64,000 bases of DNA from an uncultured Lachnospiraceae bacterium (GCA_910586585.1 CAJUKA010000014.1:12034-76033); one strand, 5' to 3'. Positions 44,026 to 52,990 are shown, numbered from the stretch's first letter. The notes: generated from the letters alone by a model not told the origin. Numbers and translations are program-made.

Positions 44026-44703
44026 TCAGTATGTTGCATAGAATGCCTTGCCAAGTCCCTTGGCGCCAAATGCACACTGAATACCCTTGTTGATAAAGAA
44101 CACATCGCCAGACTTCGCTTCATATACTTTTCCATCAATTGTAACAGTAATGCAGCCGCTTATGATATAATATATCTCCTGGCATTCGGTTTTCCATCCA
44201 AAGTTAACATCATCAATCGTTATCACGCCTGCCGCTATTGAAGATTGATCCTTCGCTCCAATGATTTCCCTGTAATGAACCTTTCCTGTCTGAGCAGGAT
44301 CGCCTGTATCCAAAACCTCTGTCTTGATACTGCCTCCGCGAATCAGCTTGAAGCCCGCCGGATCATATTCTGCATCATATGGCTTACAAACTCCCGAACA
44401 GGCATCCAGCATTCCTTTCAATAGGCCGCTGTCCTGCAGGCATGACAATACTTTAAAAATCAATTCTGCACTAACTTCCTCTTTTGGACTTTCAGCTGAC
44501 ACTACAGGTTTCTGCTCCTGACAGCAGGAAGCAGACAATGTCATCTCTGGAACTGGACACGCTCCTTCTTTTAGCATCATGCCATTTGTGCTGATTGCAT
44601 CCCTTGCTGCTGGCGTAAGCAATGTATCTCGGTCTACATAAACAATATTCTTTCCCTCCGCCTTCATTGCGTTTATGGCAGCTACATCAATCAACCTCTT
44701 CAT
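44026..44703 (-). CDS. eutQ: EutQ-like cupin protein
   Basis: 225 residues. The N-terminal region contains LTPAARDAIS near 29-38, a motif shared with EutT-type N-termini. A variable Cys-containing linker (SASCCQEQ) follows. The C-terminal cupin barrel (about 120-225) has VNFGWKTECQEIYYIISGCI and GDVFFINKGIQCAFG. Salmonella EutQ was reported to have acetate kinase activity, so this protein may turn acetyl phosphate from PduL into ATP and acetate. No classical ackA is in the window. GGAGG precedes the ATG. Confidence 0.88.
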   Translation of the reverse strand: MKRLIDVAAINAMKAEGKNIVYVDRDTLLTPAARDAISTNGMMLKEGACPVPEMTLSASCCQEQKPVVSAESPKEEVSAELIFKVLSCLQDSGLLKGMLDACSGVCKPYDAEYDPAGFKLIRGGSIKTEVLDTGDPAQTGKVHYREIIGAKDQSSIAAGVITIDDVNFGWKTECQEIYYIISGCITVTIDGKVYEAKSGDVFFINKGIQCAFGAKGLGKAFYATY

Positions 44704-44724
44704 TTTTATCCTTCACCTCCTGTT

Positions 44725-44991
44725 CTATTCTTCAAAGCAGCAATCTTCATCAATAATTCCAACAATTGCCGCATCCACTGGAATCCTATCATCTTCAAAC
44801 ATTCTTCGTGCAGAAGATCCCATGGTCACAAGTACCCTGTCGCCGATTCCTGCGCTTATCACATCTGCTGCCACCAGTCTCTTTCCGGCATCTGCTCCGC
44901 CTATTATCTCAACAAGCATAAGCTTATACCCATGTAAAAGCTCTGATTTTCTAGTCGCCCAGATATTGTCAATCAATCTTGCTGTTACCAT
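44725..44991 (-). CDS. eutN: BMC vertex protein EutN/CcmL
   Basis: 88 residues from the ATG at 44991 with AGAGGGAAAG upstream; 13 further codons are open but lie over the end of the previous gene. EutN/CcmL proteins form pentamers capping the 12 vertices of the shell. Signatures are MVTARLIDNIWATRKSELL, KLMLVEI near 24-30, AADVISAGIGDRVLVTMGSSAR near 41-62 and PVDAAIVGIID near 70-80. It is the only pentamer gene in the locus. Confidence 0.93.
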   Translation of the reverse strand: MVTARLIDNIWATRKSELLHGYKLMLVEIIGGADAGKRLVAADVISAGIGDRVLVTMGSSARRMFEDDRIPVDAAIVGIIDEDCCFEE

Positions 44992-45004
44992 TTTTCTTTC
45001 CCTC

Positions 45005-45289
45005 TTACAGGTTCTCCCTGATGTTCTCAATCGCAGACTCTACCGAAGAAGTATCTCCAAATATTGCCAGCAATATCATATTCTGAGGGCAGCTTCCCCT
45101 GATATCCTCCACCGTAACACCCACTGCCTTTTCGGCAATATCAGCCGCTACAATCATCTCTATCATCCTGCCCTGTACAAGCCCAACTGCACCAACCTTT
45201 TCCAGCTTCTCTTTGCTGCCGGAACCCTTCCGCCGCTCCAAGATATCAAGCGTACCCTGCGTTGGGGATTTAATAATTCGAAATTCCAT
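45005..45289 (-). CDS. Divergent BMC-domain shell protein
   Basis: 94 residues. The C-terminal two thirds fit a BMC fold (VGAVGLVQGRMIEMIVAADIAEKAV split over about 32-56, then CPQNMILLAIFGDTSSVESAI). The N-terminus (FRIIKSPTQGTLDILERRKG) is unlike PduA. The order of elements suggests a permuted or divergent tile, rather like proteins annotated as BMC domain-containing in other GRM loci. The ribosome binding site is weak (AGGATGG). It lies between EutJ and EutN. Confidence 0.8.
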   Translation of the reverse strand: MEFRIIKSPTQGTLDILERRKGSGSKEKLEKVGAVGLVQGRMIEMIVAADIAEKAVGVTVEDIRGSCPQNMILLAIFGDTSSVESAIENIRENL

Positions 45290-45304
45290 ATCTTCGCCGC
45301 CATC

Positions 45305-46150
45305 CTATCTCTCTTCTGCTGTACAGCTAAAGGCAATTCCCAGAGGGGTTACAAACATGGGATCTACCGGCTTATAAGTTGGTATTCCCGTCTTCTTTTC
45401 AATAATATCTTCGATTCCTTCCAAACAACAAGTACCACCCACCAGAGAAATACTATCAACCTGGTGCCCTTCAATATGCTGATTGATAATCGTCGATACT
45501 TTTTCAACTACAGGTTTTAATACAGGTAATATTTCCTTATGATTGGCTGGATTTCTCTTGAAAAGTTCCGCCTCCTCAAAGGTTTTGCGATATGCGCCAG
45601 ACAACACCAGAGAAAAATGTGTTCCTCCCGTCGGCTCATCCGCTACATAGACTACCTTTCCATCCTTGAAAATAGATATTCCTGTAGTTCCTCCGCCAAT
45701 ATCTACCACAGCTCCATTTTGTATGCGAAGCACTTTATTGGCTGCGGTGGATTCGTCTTCTAATGCTGTAATAATATATCCTGCTGATTCCACCACATTT
45801 TTGACCGCTCCTCCATCCAAAGTATCTGTCCCTGGCGGTATTGCTGCTGCCGCATAAACCAGCTCATCCACGCCAAGTTTTTCTTCTAGCCCTGATTTCA
45901 TTCGGCGAACGATTTCAACTGCTCCGATATAATCCACTACCATTCCGTCTCTTACTACGTCCGCATATTCATAAGCTCCTGCCACAGGCTGCCGGTTCTC
46001 ATCCAGAACCACTGTCACCACACATGCGGTTCCCAAATCCACGCCCACATAGTAGACAGAACTTTCCGAACAGACAGGGTGTTTTACTACCTTTTTAAAT
46101 TTTTCTACAAGCTCATCGCAAAACTTGAAATCTATTGCATCCTTCTGCAT
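45305..46150 (-). CDS. eutJ: EutJ-like chaperone ATPase
   Basis: 281 residues from the ATG at 46150 (GGGGGTGA upstream), overlapping the preceding gene by 19 nt. It has an actin/Hsp70-type ATPase fold: phosphate-1 YYVGVDLGTACVVTVVL near 33-49, phosphate-2 VVDIGGGTTGISIFKDGK near 145-162 and adenosine loop LVGGTCCLEGI near 233-243. It lacks the substrate-binding half of DnaK. EutJ is presumed to help assemble or protect microcompartment enzymes; direct evidence is limited. Confidence 0.9.
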   Translation of the reverse strand: MQKDAIDFKFCDELVEKFKKVVKHPVCSESSVYYVGVDLGTACVVTVVLDENRQPVAGAYEYADVVRDGMVVDYIGAVEIVRRMKSGLEEKLGVDELVYAAAAIPPGTDTLDGGAVKNVVESAGYIITALEDESTAANKVLRIQNGAVVDIGGGTTGISIFKDGKVVYVADEPTGGTHFSLVLSGAYRKTFEEAELFKRNPANHKEILPVLKPVVEKVSTIINQHIEGHQVDSISLVGGTCCLEGIEDIIEKKTGIPTYKPVDPMFVTPLGIAFSCTAEER

Positions 46151-46854
46151 TCTTTCACCCCCGCTGCCATACATATCATCTGTGACAATTTATTGATAAT
46201 CTGATTAATCGCTTCAGTCACTGCTATCAGGCGCTTCTCCTCTCCCAACGCACTTAGTACCTCCGCAATGTGAATCCTTATCGCCCTAAGCTTTGCTCTC
46301 AGAGCATTTATTTGAACAATTATTTTTCCATTTGCCGACTGAATATAGAAATCAGTAATTTCAAAACAATTTCCTAAATCCTTACCACAATTTTCCTGTT
46401 TCATTCCTGTACACCCTTCAAAACAGATATTACAATTTGCTGGTTCCTCTGTAAGAAGAGCTTTTATTCTGCCAAATTCATGCCCTGCCTTTGACATCCG
46501 TCCAGCGATTTCGATATCTACCTCAATGAGCTGGCTCGTTATGACAAAAAATTCCGCCTCCAAAACTTCTATATAGCTTTGCAGTTTTGCAATTGACAGA
46601 GAATTTTTCTTTGAATTTGCTTCTTTCCAAGGCTCAGAATCTGCATGAATATTATAATTCCTTTCCTGTGTCTTGGAGTTTCCAGGCGGCACGCCAAGCT
46701 GCTGCTTAGCTCCAGCCTCAAAAAAGTTAATTCTCCGATCTGATAGGAATTGCCTTGCACCCGGAGTTAGGCGGGTATTCTTTTCAATTTGATAGTCTGT
46801 AAAAGGCTGTTCATTGAATTGGACACGAAGATCATATTCTGTTATAAATTTCAT
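46132..46854 (-). CDS. EutT-like protein with cysteine cluster
   Basis: 240 residues. The first 45 (MKFITEYDLRVQFNEQPFT, then NTRLTPGARQFLSDRRI) match the start of EutT and EutQ. The rest is largely helical, with a Cys-rich stretch CNICFEGCTGMKQENC near 142-157 and a final four-helix-like region. EutT is an ATP:cob(I)alamin adenosyltransferase with a metal-binding cysteine motif. CutC needs no B12, so this protein has either been repurposed or does something else. GGAGG precedes the ATG. Confidence 0.75.
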   Translation of the reverse strand: MKFITEYDLRVQFNEQPFTDYQIEKNTRLTPGARQFLSDRRINFFEAGAKQQLGVPPGNSKTQERNYNIHADSEPWKEANSKKNSLSIAKLQSYIEVLEAEFFVITSQLIEVDIEIAGRMSKAGHEFGRIKALLTEEPANCNICFEGCTGMKQENCGKDLGNCFEITDFYIQSANGKIIVQINALRAKLRAIRIHIAEVLSALGEEKRLIAVTEAINQIINKLSQMICMAAGVKECRRMQ

Positions 46855-46957
46855 TCTAGTCCTCCATGTCAGAGCAGCTTATTGCGATTAAGGCATATAT
46901 GAGGCTCTGACTCAAATTGACGATTGAAAAATGAGTGCATCGGCATAATTTTTCAAT

Positions 46958-47413
46958 CTATTCTCCATCCAATACCAGGCCGAACAGATAACTCTTAAGC
47001 TTCTCTATTCCTACCTCATCATCGTTACTATTAATATAAAACCAAGGCTTATTTATCCCGGTTTTTTTCAACTGTGCTTCGCACTTTTGTATGCATATCC
47101 CCTCCTGTCCGCATTTTGTTATAACTCCCGTTACAGGATAATTAAAAACCTTCGCAAATCCAGGGGAATATGCTTCCCGCATGTTAAGTGCATCCACCAA
47201 CATTACAATCTGAGATGCATGATTTTGTGCTGCTGCTATTAGATGCTTATACATCCAGGGATTATCCAGATAGGAACCAGGAACATCAATGGTATATTTT
47301 CCAAAAATCATATCTTGAGTCTTTCGAAGCGGGCCGCTGTGTTCATCGATTGCATGACAGAGCGTTGTCTTTCCGCTTCCTGTAGCCCCTATAACCATGA
47401 TCCTCCTTTTCAT
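46958..47413 (-). CDS. eutP: EutP/PduV-like P-loop GTPase-fold protein
   Basis: 151 residues. The P-loop is GATGSGKTT near 8-16, followed by KYTIDVPGSYLDNPWMY near 39-55 (switch II-like) and VTGVITKC near 94-101, where the normal T/NKxD base-specificity motif is degenerate (TKCG). PduV is linked to microcompartment positioning, and EutP has been reported with acetate kinase activity. Either fits this locus. AAAGGAAA precedes the ATG. Confidence 0.88.
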   Translation of the reverse strand: MKRRIMVIGATGSGKTTLCHAIDEHSGPLRKTQDMIFGKYTIDVPGSYLDNPWMYKHLIAAAQNHASQIVMLVDALNMREAYSPGFAKVFNYPVTGVITKCGQEGICIQKCEAQLKKTGINKPWFYINSNDDEVGIEKLKSYLFGLVLDGE

Positions 47414-47506
47414 ATCTGTTTCCTTTCTCCGTAAAATCTGTTTTGCCTTTGCCGTCAGACCTTGATATGGAATTCATTTCACCTTCCTAATATCATCATC
47501 TCTTGA

Positions 47507-47866
47507 CTATGTTCTAGTAATTGGCGCCACTGCAAATTCCAGCATTTTATGCAGCGTATCTGTAACTGCCACAAGAGCTGTCTCTACACTTTGGACATCG
47601 CCGCTCAAAACCACCGAACCTGTAAACCGATCCAAAAAACCAATTTGTACATTCGCTGCTTTTGTAGCTATATCTGCCGCAATAATTGCTGTATCATAGG
47701 GTGAAAGTGTAAGAATTCCTATGGCTCCCGCTTCGTCAATGCCAAGCCTTTCATATATATCATGCATCGGCGATGCAATCACATGTGCAATGGTTACCTG
47801 TTTCCCAGGTACTGATTCTTCAATGATCCGGTTCTTTCCATCGGAGCTATCGTTAGGAAATCCCAT
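47507..47866 (-). CDS. eutS: EutS/PduU-type permuted BMC shell protein
   Basis: 119 residues. The circularly permuted BMC fold begins RIIEESVPGKQVTIAHVIASP near 13-33, the signature of EutS/PduU, whose N-terminal strands form a small barrel plugging the hexamer pore. The remainder has GAIGILTLSPYDTAIIAADIATKAA near 47-71 and VVLSGDVQSVETAL near 84-97. GGAGG precedes the ATG; it starts 14 bp after the cutD stop. Confidence 0.93.
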   Translation of the reverse strand: MGFPNDSSDGKNRIIEESVPGKQVTIAHVIASPMHDIYERLGIDEAGAIGILTLSPYDTAIIAADIATKAANVQIGFLDRFTGSVVLSGDVQSVETALVAVTDTLHKMLEFAVAPITRT

Positions 47867-47879
47867 TTTTATTCCTCCC

Positions 47880-48833
47880 TCAATGCCGAATTACCGCTAC
47901 TGGCAAATCATATCCGCTGATCCATTTTTCTATTCTGTCCAAATCTTCTGCCGAAAGAGAGGGATCACCTTCTATCTGGTACTCCATTCCAAGCTGCTTA
48001 TACTTGTTGATGCCCATCTTATGATATGGTAGCAGGTCTATTCCCTTAAAATTATCGTAATCCTGATAGGGTGTCAACAGTCTCACAATTCCTTCGATGT
48101 CTTCTTTTCTGTCATTAACTCCTTTCAGCAGCGGCATCCTAATCTTGACATTTTTATTATTTCCCAAAAGCCACTTCACGTTTTCAACAATCAGTTCGTT
48201 CCGGACTCCGGTCCACTCATAGTGCCGTTCTGAGTCAATATGCTTCATATCAAACAGGAATAGGTCTACAAATGGAGCTATCATTTTCAGATTCTCAGGT
48301 TTTACATAACCGCATGTCTCGATTGCAGTTCCAATTCCTGCCTTCTTGCATGCCGCCAGAAGACTAACTGCTGCTTCTGGCTGGCTCGTTACCTCACCTC
48401 CGCCAAGCGTGACACCTCCGCCTGACATCATGTAGAAATCCTTATCTTCCATTATAATATCCAGAAGTTCAGATATGGTTTTTTCCTCACCTGCAATATT
48501 AATCGCCTTTACCAAACAAGCCGATTCACACTGACGACAGCCAATGCACTTCTTATTGCGATCGATCCAGTGTTCCCCTGTGCTGGCCGAAATCTGATGA
48601 ACACCATTTGGACACACTTGAACGCATCTTCCGCAGTTCACGCATACATCGGACTTAAACATCAACTTAAATTTCCGTTCAAGCCCCTCTGGATTGGAAC
48701 ACCATTTGCATCTGAGCGGGCAACCCTGAAAAAATATCAGAGTCCTAACGCCGGGGCCGTCAAATGTGTTGTATTTCTGCACATTAAATATGACAGCCTT
48801 TCGTTCAATATTTTCATTTCGCACTTCGCTCAT
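47880..48833 (-). CDS. cutD: Choline TMA-lyase activating enzyme CutD
   Basis: 317 residues from the ATG at 48833 (AAGGGG upstream); a TTG two codons earlier is less likely. It is a radical-SAM enzyme that installs the glycyl radical on CutC. The SAM cluster motif is CPLRCKWC near 38-45 (C-x3-C-x2-C). Two inserted ferredoxin-type clusters follow, CVNCGRCVQVC near 64-74 and CIGCRQCESAC near 95-105. MMSGGGVTLGGGEVTSQPE near 134-152 is the GGE motif region that binds SAM. It starts 30 bp after the cutC stop. Confidence 0.96.
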   Translation of the reverse strand: MSEVRNENIERKAVIFNVQKYNTFDGPGVRTLIFFQGCPLRCKWCSNPEGLERKFKLMFKSDVCVNCGRCVQVCPNGVHQISASTGEHWIDRNKKCIGCRQCESACLVKAINIAGEEKTISELLDIIMEDKDFYMMSGGGVTLGGGEVTSQPEAAVSLLAACKKAGIGTAIETCGYVKPENLKMIAPFVDLFLFDMKHIDSERHYEWTGVRNELIVENVKWLLGNNKNVKIRMPLLKGVNDRKEDIEGIVRLLTPYQDYDNFKGIDLLPYHKMGINKYKQLGMEYQIEGDPSLSAEDLDRIEKWISGYDLPVAVIRH

Positions 48834-48862
48834 AAGCAAACCCCTTCATTCTGTATGATTTT

Positions 48863-51439
48863 TTAAAGCTTTGTCAACATTGTTCTGCTGATGATTTCAT
48901 CCTGAACATCCTTGCACAACTCTGTAAAGAATGCGCTGTATCCGGCAACTCGAACTACAAGATCTCTGTGACTGTCAGGATCTTTCTGGGCATCCAACAT
49001 AGCCTGATTGTCTACATAGTTAAACTGCATCTCGCCGTTCCCATACATGCTTGCCGTGCGAAGCAGTGTGATAAGTCCCTGTTCGCCCTCTGGTGTATCA
49101 AGAAGCCCTGGCATCAGCTTAAAATTATGTACCAGACCGATATTCATATTATCGTTTGCCATCTTTGATACAGACTTAATAATCGCTGTTGGTCCCTTAT
49201 AATCTGCTCCCTGTGTCGGGCTGATACCATCGGATAGTGGCAGCCATGCCTTTCTTCCATTTGCAGAGGCTCCCGTCATCATACCAAACGGAGTATTGTT
49301 GGAAATTGACAGCGTGCCATGGCTCAGATGTGAAAATAATGTCTTATATTTTCTGTGCTCATGCTCTGTATACTGAATAATATCTGCACAGATACTATCT
49401 GCATAATCGTCATCGTTTCCATACTTTGGTGCGTCCAGACAGTCTCTTCTAATCTGCTCATAACCTACAAAATCAGCGACCAGAGCCTGATTAAGCTGTT
49501 CCAGCGTATATTTCTTCTCTTCAAATACAAGCTTCTTTATAGCTGCCATGGAATCTGCATAAGTAGCAAGTCCTGACCATACAACACCTGGTCCATAATT
49601 ATACATCGCTCCGCCAGATTCAACGCCATATCCCTTTTCCATACATCCTTCATACATGATGGACATCAATGGCTTCGGCGCTAACTCCTTATGTACTCTC
49701 TGAGAAATTACCGTCATAACATCTGTCCATTTTGTGATGTAATCAATCTGATTCTTAACAGCCCTGTCAAACTGTTCAAAGGTCTGATACTGGGTAAGTG
49801 GTCCTTCGTCCGGTGTAACCTGTTTGCCGTACCAAAGCGGAACACCATGGTTCAAAGTAAGCTCAATAGCGATTGGCCACTGTGTATAAGAAGTTGAAGT
49901 CCATTGATATAACCGTCCTGCTTTCTGCGGCTCTACGCAGCCCATCAGACAGTAATCTCTTGCATCCTCTACCGAAACACCCTTTGCCAACATCATCTTG
50001 ATGTGCGTATCATCAAAGTGACAAGCTGGGAATCCCATACCTGCGCGAACAACATCTACAATCTTTCTCAGGTATTTCTCAGGAGATTTATTATGTATAC
50101 GGCAGGCCAGTGAAGGCTGATAAATCTTAGTATGTCTCACTGCATCCATCAGCAGATATGTCAGATCGTTTGTCGCATCTGCGCCGGAACGTGTACATCC
50201 TCCAACACACATATTTACAAATGGCTGATATCCAGCAAAGAACTTGGAGCCGCCCTCTGATGTTACCCACATCATCTCAGACATCTTAATCAGCATACAG
50301 CTTGCAAGCTCAAATGCTTCATAATCACTCATACGTCCGGAATCAATATCTGCACGATAGTATGGATACATATACTGATCCACGCGGCCGATAGACATAC
50401 CTGTTTGGTTTTCCTCTACTGGCAACAATGATTCGATGGTCCATACTGCTTGAATTGCTTCCCAAAATGTTTCTGGTTTATATTTTGGAACTTTTGCATT
50501 TATCTCTGCAATCTTTTCTAATTCAGCCTTACGCTGTGCATTTGTCTCTTTTGAAGCCAACTGACGGGCATAATCTGAAAGACGCTGTGCATAAATCATG
50601 ACGCCTTCTGTCGTATCAATCACAGACTTATAAAAATAAATCTTATCAATATCCTCTGGATTTGTGTAGCTTAAATGATTCAGCGCTTCCTTAGCCTCAT
50701 TCTGTATATCAATCATACCCTTCTTCATGGTAATCACATCATAGCCAGGATTCGAATCGCCGCCACCATTTAGTGCATGATAGGAGCAATCCGATACAAA
50801 AGACTCGCCGGATAATTCCCAGCCACCGCATTCGCGATACTGGTCTTCACAATATTCATCAACGGATTTTCCTTCCCAAAATGGAAACAGTACATCCCGC
50901 ATATATTTTTTATCTTCTTCTGATATAAAGAATGGATCCTGATCTCGTGTTTCAATCGTATCTAATTCATCTTTCATCCATCTCCATGCAATATCTGGAG
51001 CAAATGCACCCGCTCTTGGCGCTCCTGTTGGATTACCTACAATCAGCTCATTTTCCTGAATTACAAGGGGAGCCGTCTCACAGCAATAGCGGAAACACTT
51101 ACCACGAAGCAGGATCTTTGGTGTTCCCGGATTTTCTTTATAAATCTTTGTAATTGCTTTTGCACGGTGTGTTGTGATAGATGGCTTCCAATTCATATAC
51201 TGTCTCTTCAGCGCCAATATACGCTCCGTCGGTCCATCTGGAATCGCTGTTCCGTGATTTGTAGTTCCCGCATACCCATTTCCACATCCAGTTGTACAAG
51301 ATGAAGATGGTGATGCTGGCTCTTCTTTTGTAATCTGATCGCTCATACCCTGAAACATCTTCCGGATCGCTTCGCGTTCTTCCGATGTCATATTCCTGGT
51401 CGCTTCCGCCAGTTTTGTAGAAAATTCACGAATATCCAA
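48863..51439 (-). CDS. cutC: Choline trimethylamine-lyase CutC
   Basis: 858 residues, glycyl-radical enzyme cleaving choline to trimethylamine and acetaldehyde. Thiyl Cys501 and base Glu503 are in MGCVEP; radical Gly833 is in RVAGYSAFF. Choline-contacting residues match the Desulfovibrio alaskensis enzyme at a constant +12 offset: Tyr220 and Asp228, Phe407, Thr514 and Tyr518. This rules out glycerol- or propanediol-dehydratase. The N-terminal helix (FSTKLAEATRN, then AIRKMFQGM) is a probable encapsulation peptide, followed by a linker with Cys48 and Cys52. The start is TTG with AGAGAGG 8 nt upstream. Confidence 0.98.
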   Translation of the reverse strand: MDIREFSTKLAEATRNMTSEEREAIRKMFQGMSDQITKEEPASPSSSCTTGCGNGYAGTTNHGTAIPDGPTERILALKRQYMNWKPSITTHRAKAITKIYKENPGTPKILLRGKCFRYCCETAPLVIQENELIVGNPTGAPRAGAFAPDIAWRWMKDELDTIETRDQDPFFISEEDKKYMRDVLFPFWEGKSVDEYCEDQYRECGGWELSGESFVSDCSYHALNGGGDSNPGYDVITMKKGMIDIQNEAKEALNHLSYTNPEDIDKIYFYKSVIDTTEGVMIYAQRLSDYARQLASKETNAQRKAELEKIAEINAKVPKYKPETFWEAIQAVWTIESLLPVEENQTGMSIGRVDQYMYPYYRADIDSGRMSDYEAFELASCMLIKMSEMMWVTSEGGSKFFAGYQPFVNMCVGGCTRSGADATNDLTYLLMDAVRHTKIYQPSLACRIHNKSPEKYLRKIVDVVRAGMGFPACHFDDTHIKMMLAKGVSVEDARDYCLMGCVEPQKAGRLYQWTSTSYTQWPIAIELTLNHGVPLWYGKQVTPDEGPLTQYQTFEQFDRAVKNQIDYITKWTDVMTVISQRVHKELAPKPLMSIMYEGCMEKGYGVESGGAMYNYGPGVVWSGLATYADSMAAIKKLVFEEKKYTLEQLNQALVADFVGYEQIRRDCLDAPKYGNDDDYADSICADIIQYTEHEHRKYKTLFSHLSHGTLSISNNTPFGMMTGASANGRKAWLPLSDGISPTQGADYKGPTAIIKSVSKMANDNMNIGLVHNFKLMPGLLDTPEGEQGLITLLRTASMYGNGEMQFNYVDNQAMLDAQKDPDSHRDLVVRVAGYSAFFTELCKDVQDEIISRTMLTKL

Positions 51440-51496
51440 TTTATATACCTCTCTTTCCTTTTATATGTAATTTCGGGATCTTTTTTATTTCCCTAT

Positions 51497-52990
51497 TTAA
51501 TATGATACAGAGGAAACCGCTTCATTTATCAAACTTCGAATAATACGCAGCTCTTCCTCACGTTCTATCTTGCGTTTTTCCTTATTTTTCCTAAGTTCTG
51601 TTAATTGCTCACAGCAATGCCGTCTAATATAAGCACTATCCCGAATGCCTGCTCCAACAGTACGGATATACACGAGATTGAGTGGTGATACATTCTCTGA
51701 TGTAATGCCCTGTCCTGTCACGCCGCTTCCAAGCGTCATAGACGGAAACAGTGCTGTAGTCACACCCATACTGCCAAGTGTTGCCGGAGTATTGACCAAT
51801 ACCCTTGCCACCGGCTTTTTCAATGCAAACTGCCGAATCACATAATCGTCCATTGAGTGGATTACCAATGTGTGTCCACTGTTTCTACTAAATAAAAGTT
51901 CAATACATTTTTCACAGGCATTTTGCCAATCATCCTCGATATAGTAAGCAAGCACAGGACAAAGCTTCTCTTTGTTATATGGATTATCGCTCAATGCGTA
52001 CTTCCCTTCAGCTATCAGCAGCCTTACCTGTGAATCTACTGAAAATCCGGCCCTTGATGCTAAACGTCTCGCAGAAATTCCAACAAATTCCGCATTGATG
52101 CTTCCATCAACATTGTAGAGTAGCGTACCTAGTCTAGAAGACTCTTCTTCTGTCATAAAATATGCTCCCTGTGCGATAAGTTCCCGCCGAACCTCTGGTT
52201 CAATACACCGCTCCACCACAATTGACTGTTCTGCAGCAGATACCATTCCATAATCAAAAGTCTTGCTTTCTATAATATCACTGACAGCCTGTTTCACATT
52301 GGCAGTTCTTTCAATAAATGCTGGTCCGTTACCACTTCCGCCATAGATCAACGGCTTGCCAGATCGGTTTGCTTCGTCCAAAAATGCAGGGACTCCAGTA
52401 TTCAATATCAGGTTCACCTCAGGATGCCGAATCAAAGTATTGGTTCCCTCTTTGTCCACCGCATGCAGATAAGCTATCCCATGCTCCGGCATTCCAAACT
52501 CGCAGGCCGCCTTGATTAATATATCTAGTGTTCTTCCCACAGTTTTCTTTGCCCTTGGATGCGGGGAAAATATAATCGCATTTCCTGCTTTTATCGCAGT
52601 CACTGCATTGAATATAGTCGTCGATACTGGATTGGTGGATGGCACCAATGCTGCTATTACTCCCAGTGGCACGCCTACTTTCGCCGTCAAATTATCTGGG
52701 TCTTCCTCTATAAAACCAACGCACTTCATATTACGAATCTGTTGTCTTATCGATTCACAGATAAAATAATTCTTTGCAACCTTATCCTCTGCCTTCCCAT
52801 AACCCGTCTCCTCATGAGACATAAAGGCCAATTCTTCCAGATGCAAAACGATTGTATCCAGCATTCCCTCAACAATGATATCAAGTCTTTCCTGAGAGAA
52901 TTTAGCAAGCTGTTTTTTTGCCATAACTGCATTTTCAGCCAATATCCTAGCTTCCTGGATGGAGAGCAGATCATTGTCAATAATATTCAT
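51497..52990 (-). CDS. Aldehyde dehydrogenase paralogue lacking the catalytic cysteine
   Basis: 497 residues from the ATG at 52990 (TGGAG upstream); an ATG at 53002 is possible (501 aa). The fold of CoA-acylating aldehyde dehydrogenases is complete: PSTNPVSTTIFNAV near 117-130 and NGPAFIERTANV near 221-232. The active-site segment reads FDYGMVSAAEQS, with Ser (TCT, 52238-52240) where the active paralogue at 41548 has Cys. Other cofactor-loop residues also differ (NTGVP for ATGGP). A charged linker and C-terminal helix (LRIIRSLINEAVSSV) look like an encapsulation tag. It may be a structural or regulatory pseudoenzyme. Confidence 0.88.
   Translation of the reverse strand: MNIIDNDLLSIQEARILAENAVMAKKQLAKFSQERLDIIVEGMLDTIVLHLEELAFMSHEETGYGKAEDKVAKNYFICESIRQQIRNMKCVGFIEEDPDNLTAKVGVPLGVIAALVPSTNPVSTTIFNAVTAIKAGNAIIFSPHPRAKKTVGRTLDILIKAACEFGMPEHGIAYLHAVDKEGTNTLIRHPEVNLILNTGVPAFLDEANRSGKPLIYGGSGNGPAFIERTANVKQAVSDIIESKTFDYGMVSAAEQSIVVERCIEPEVRRELIAQGAYFMTEEESSRLGTLLYNVDGSINAEFVGISARRLASRAGFSVDSQVRLLIAEGKYALSDNPYNKEKLCPVLAYYIEDDWQNACEKCIELLFSRNSGHTLVIHSMDDYVIRQFALKKPVARVLVNTPATLGSMGVTTALFPSMTLGSGVTGQGITSENVSPLNLVYIRTVGAGIRDSAYIRRHCCEQLTELRKNKEKRKIEREEELRIIRSLINEAVSSVSY

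Noticed and set aside
48863..51439. Glycerol or 1,2-propanediol dehydratase instead of choline lyase
   Set aside because: The full set of choline-contacting residues (Tyr220, Asp228, Phe407, Thr514, Tyr518) is present at the spacing of characterised CutC.
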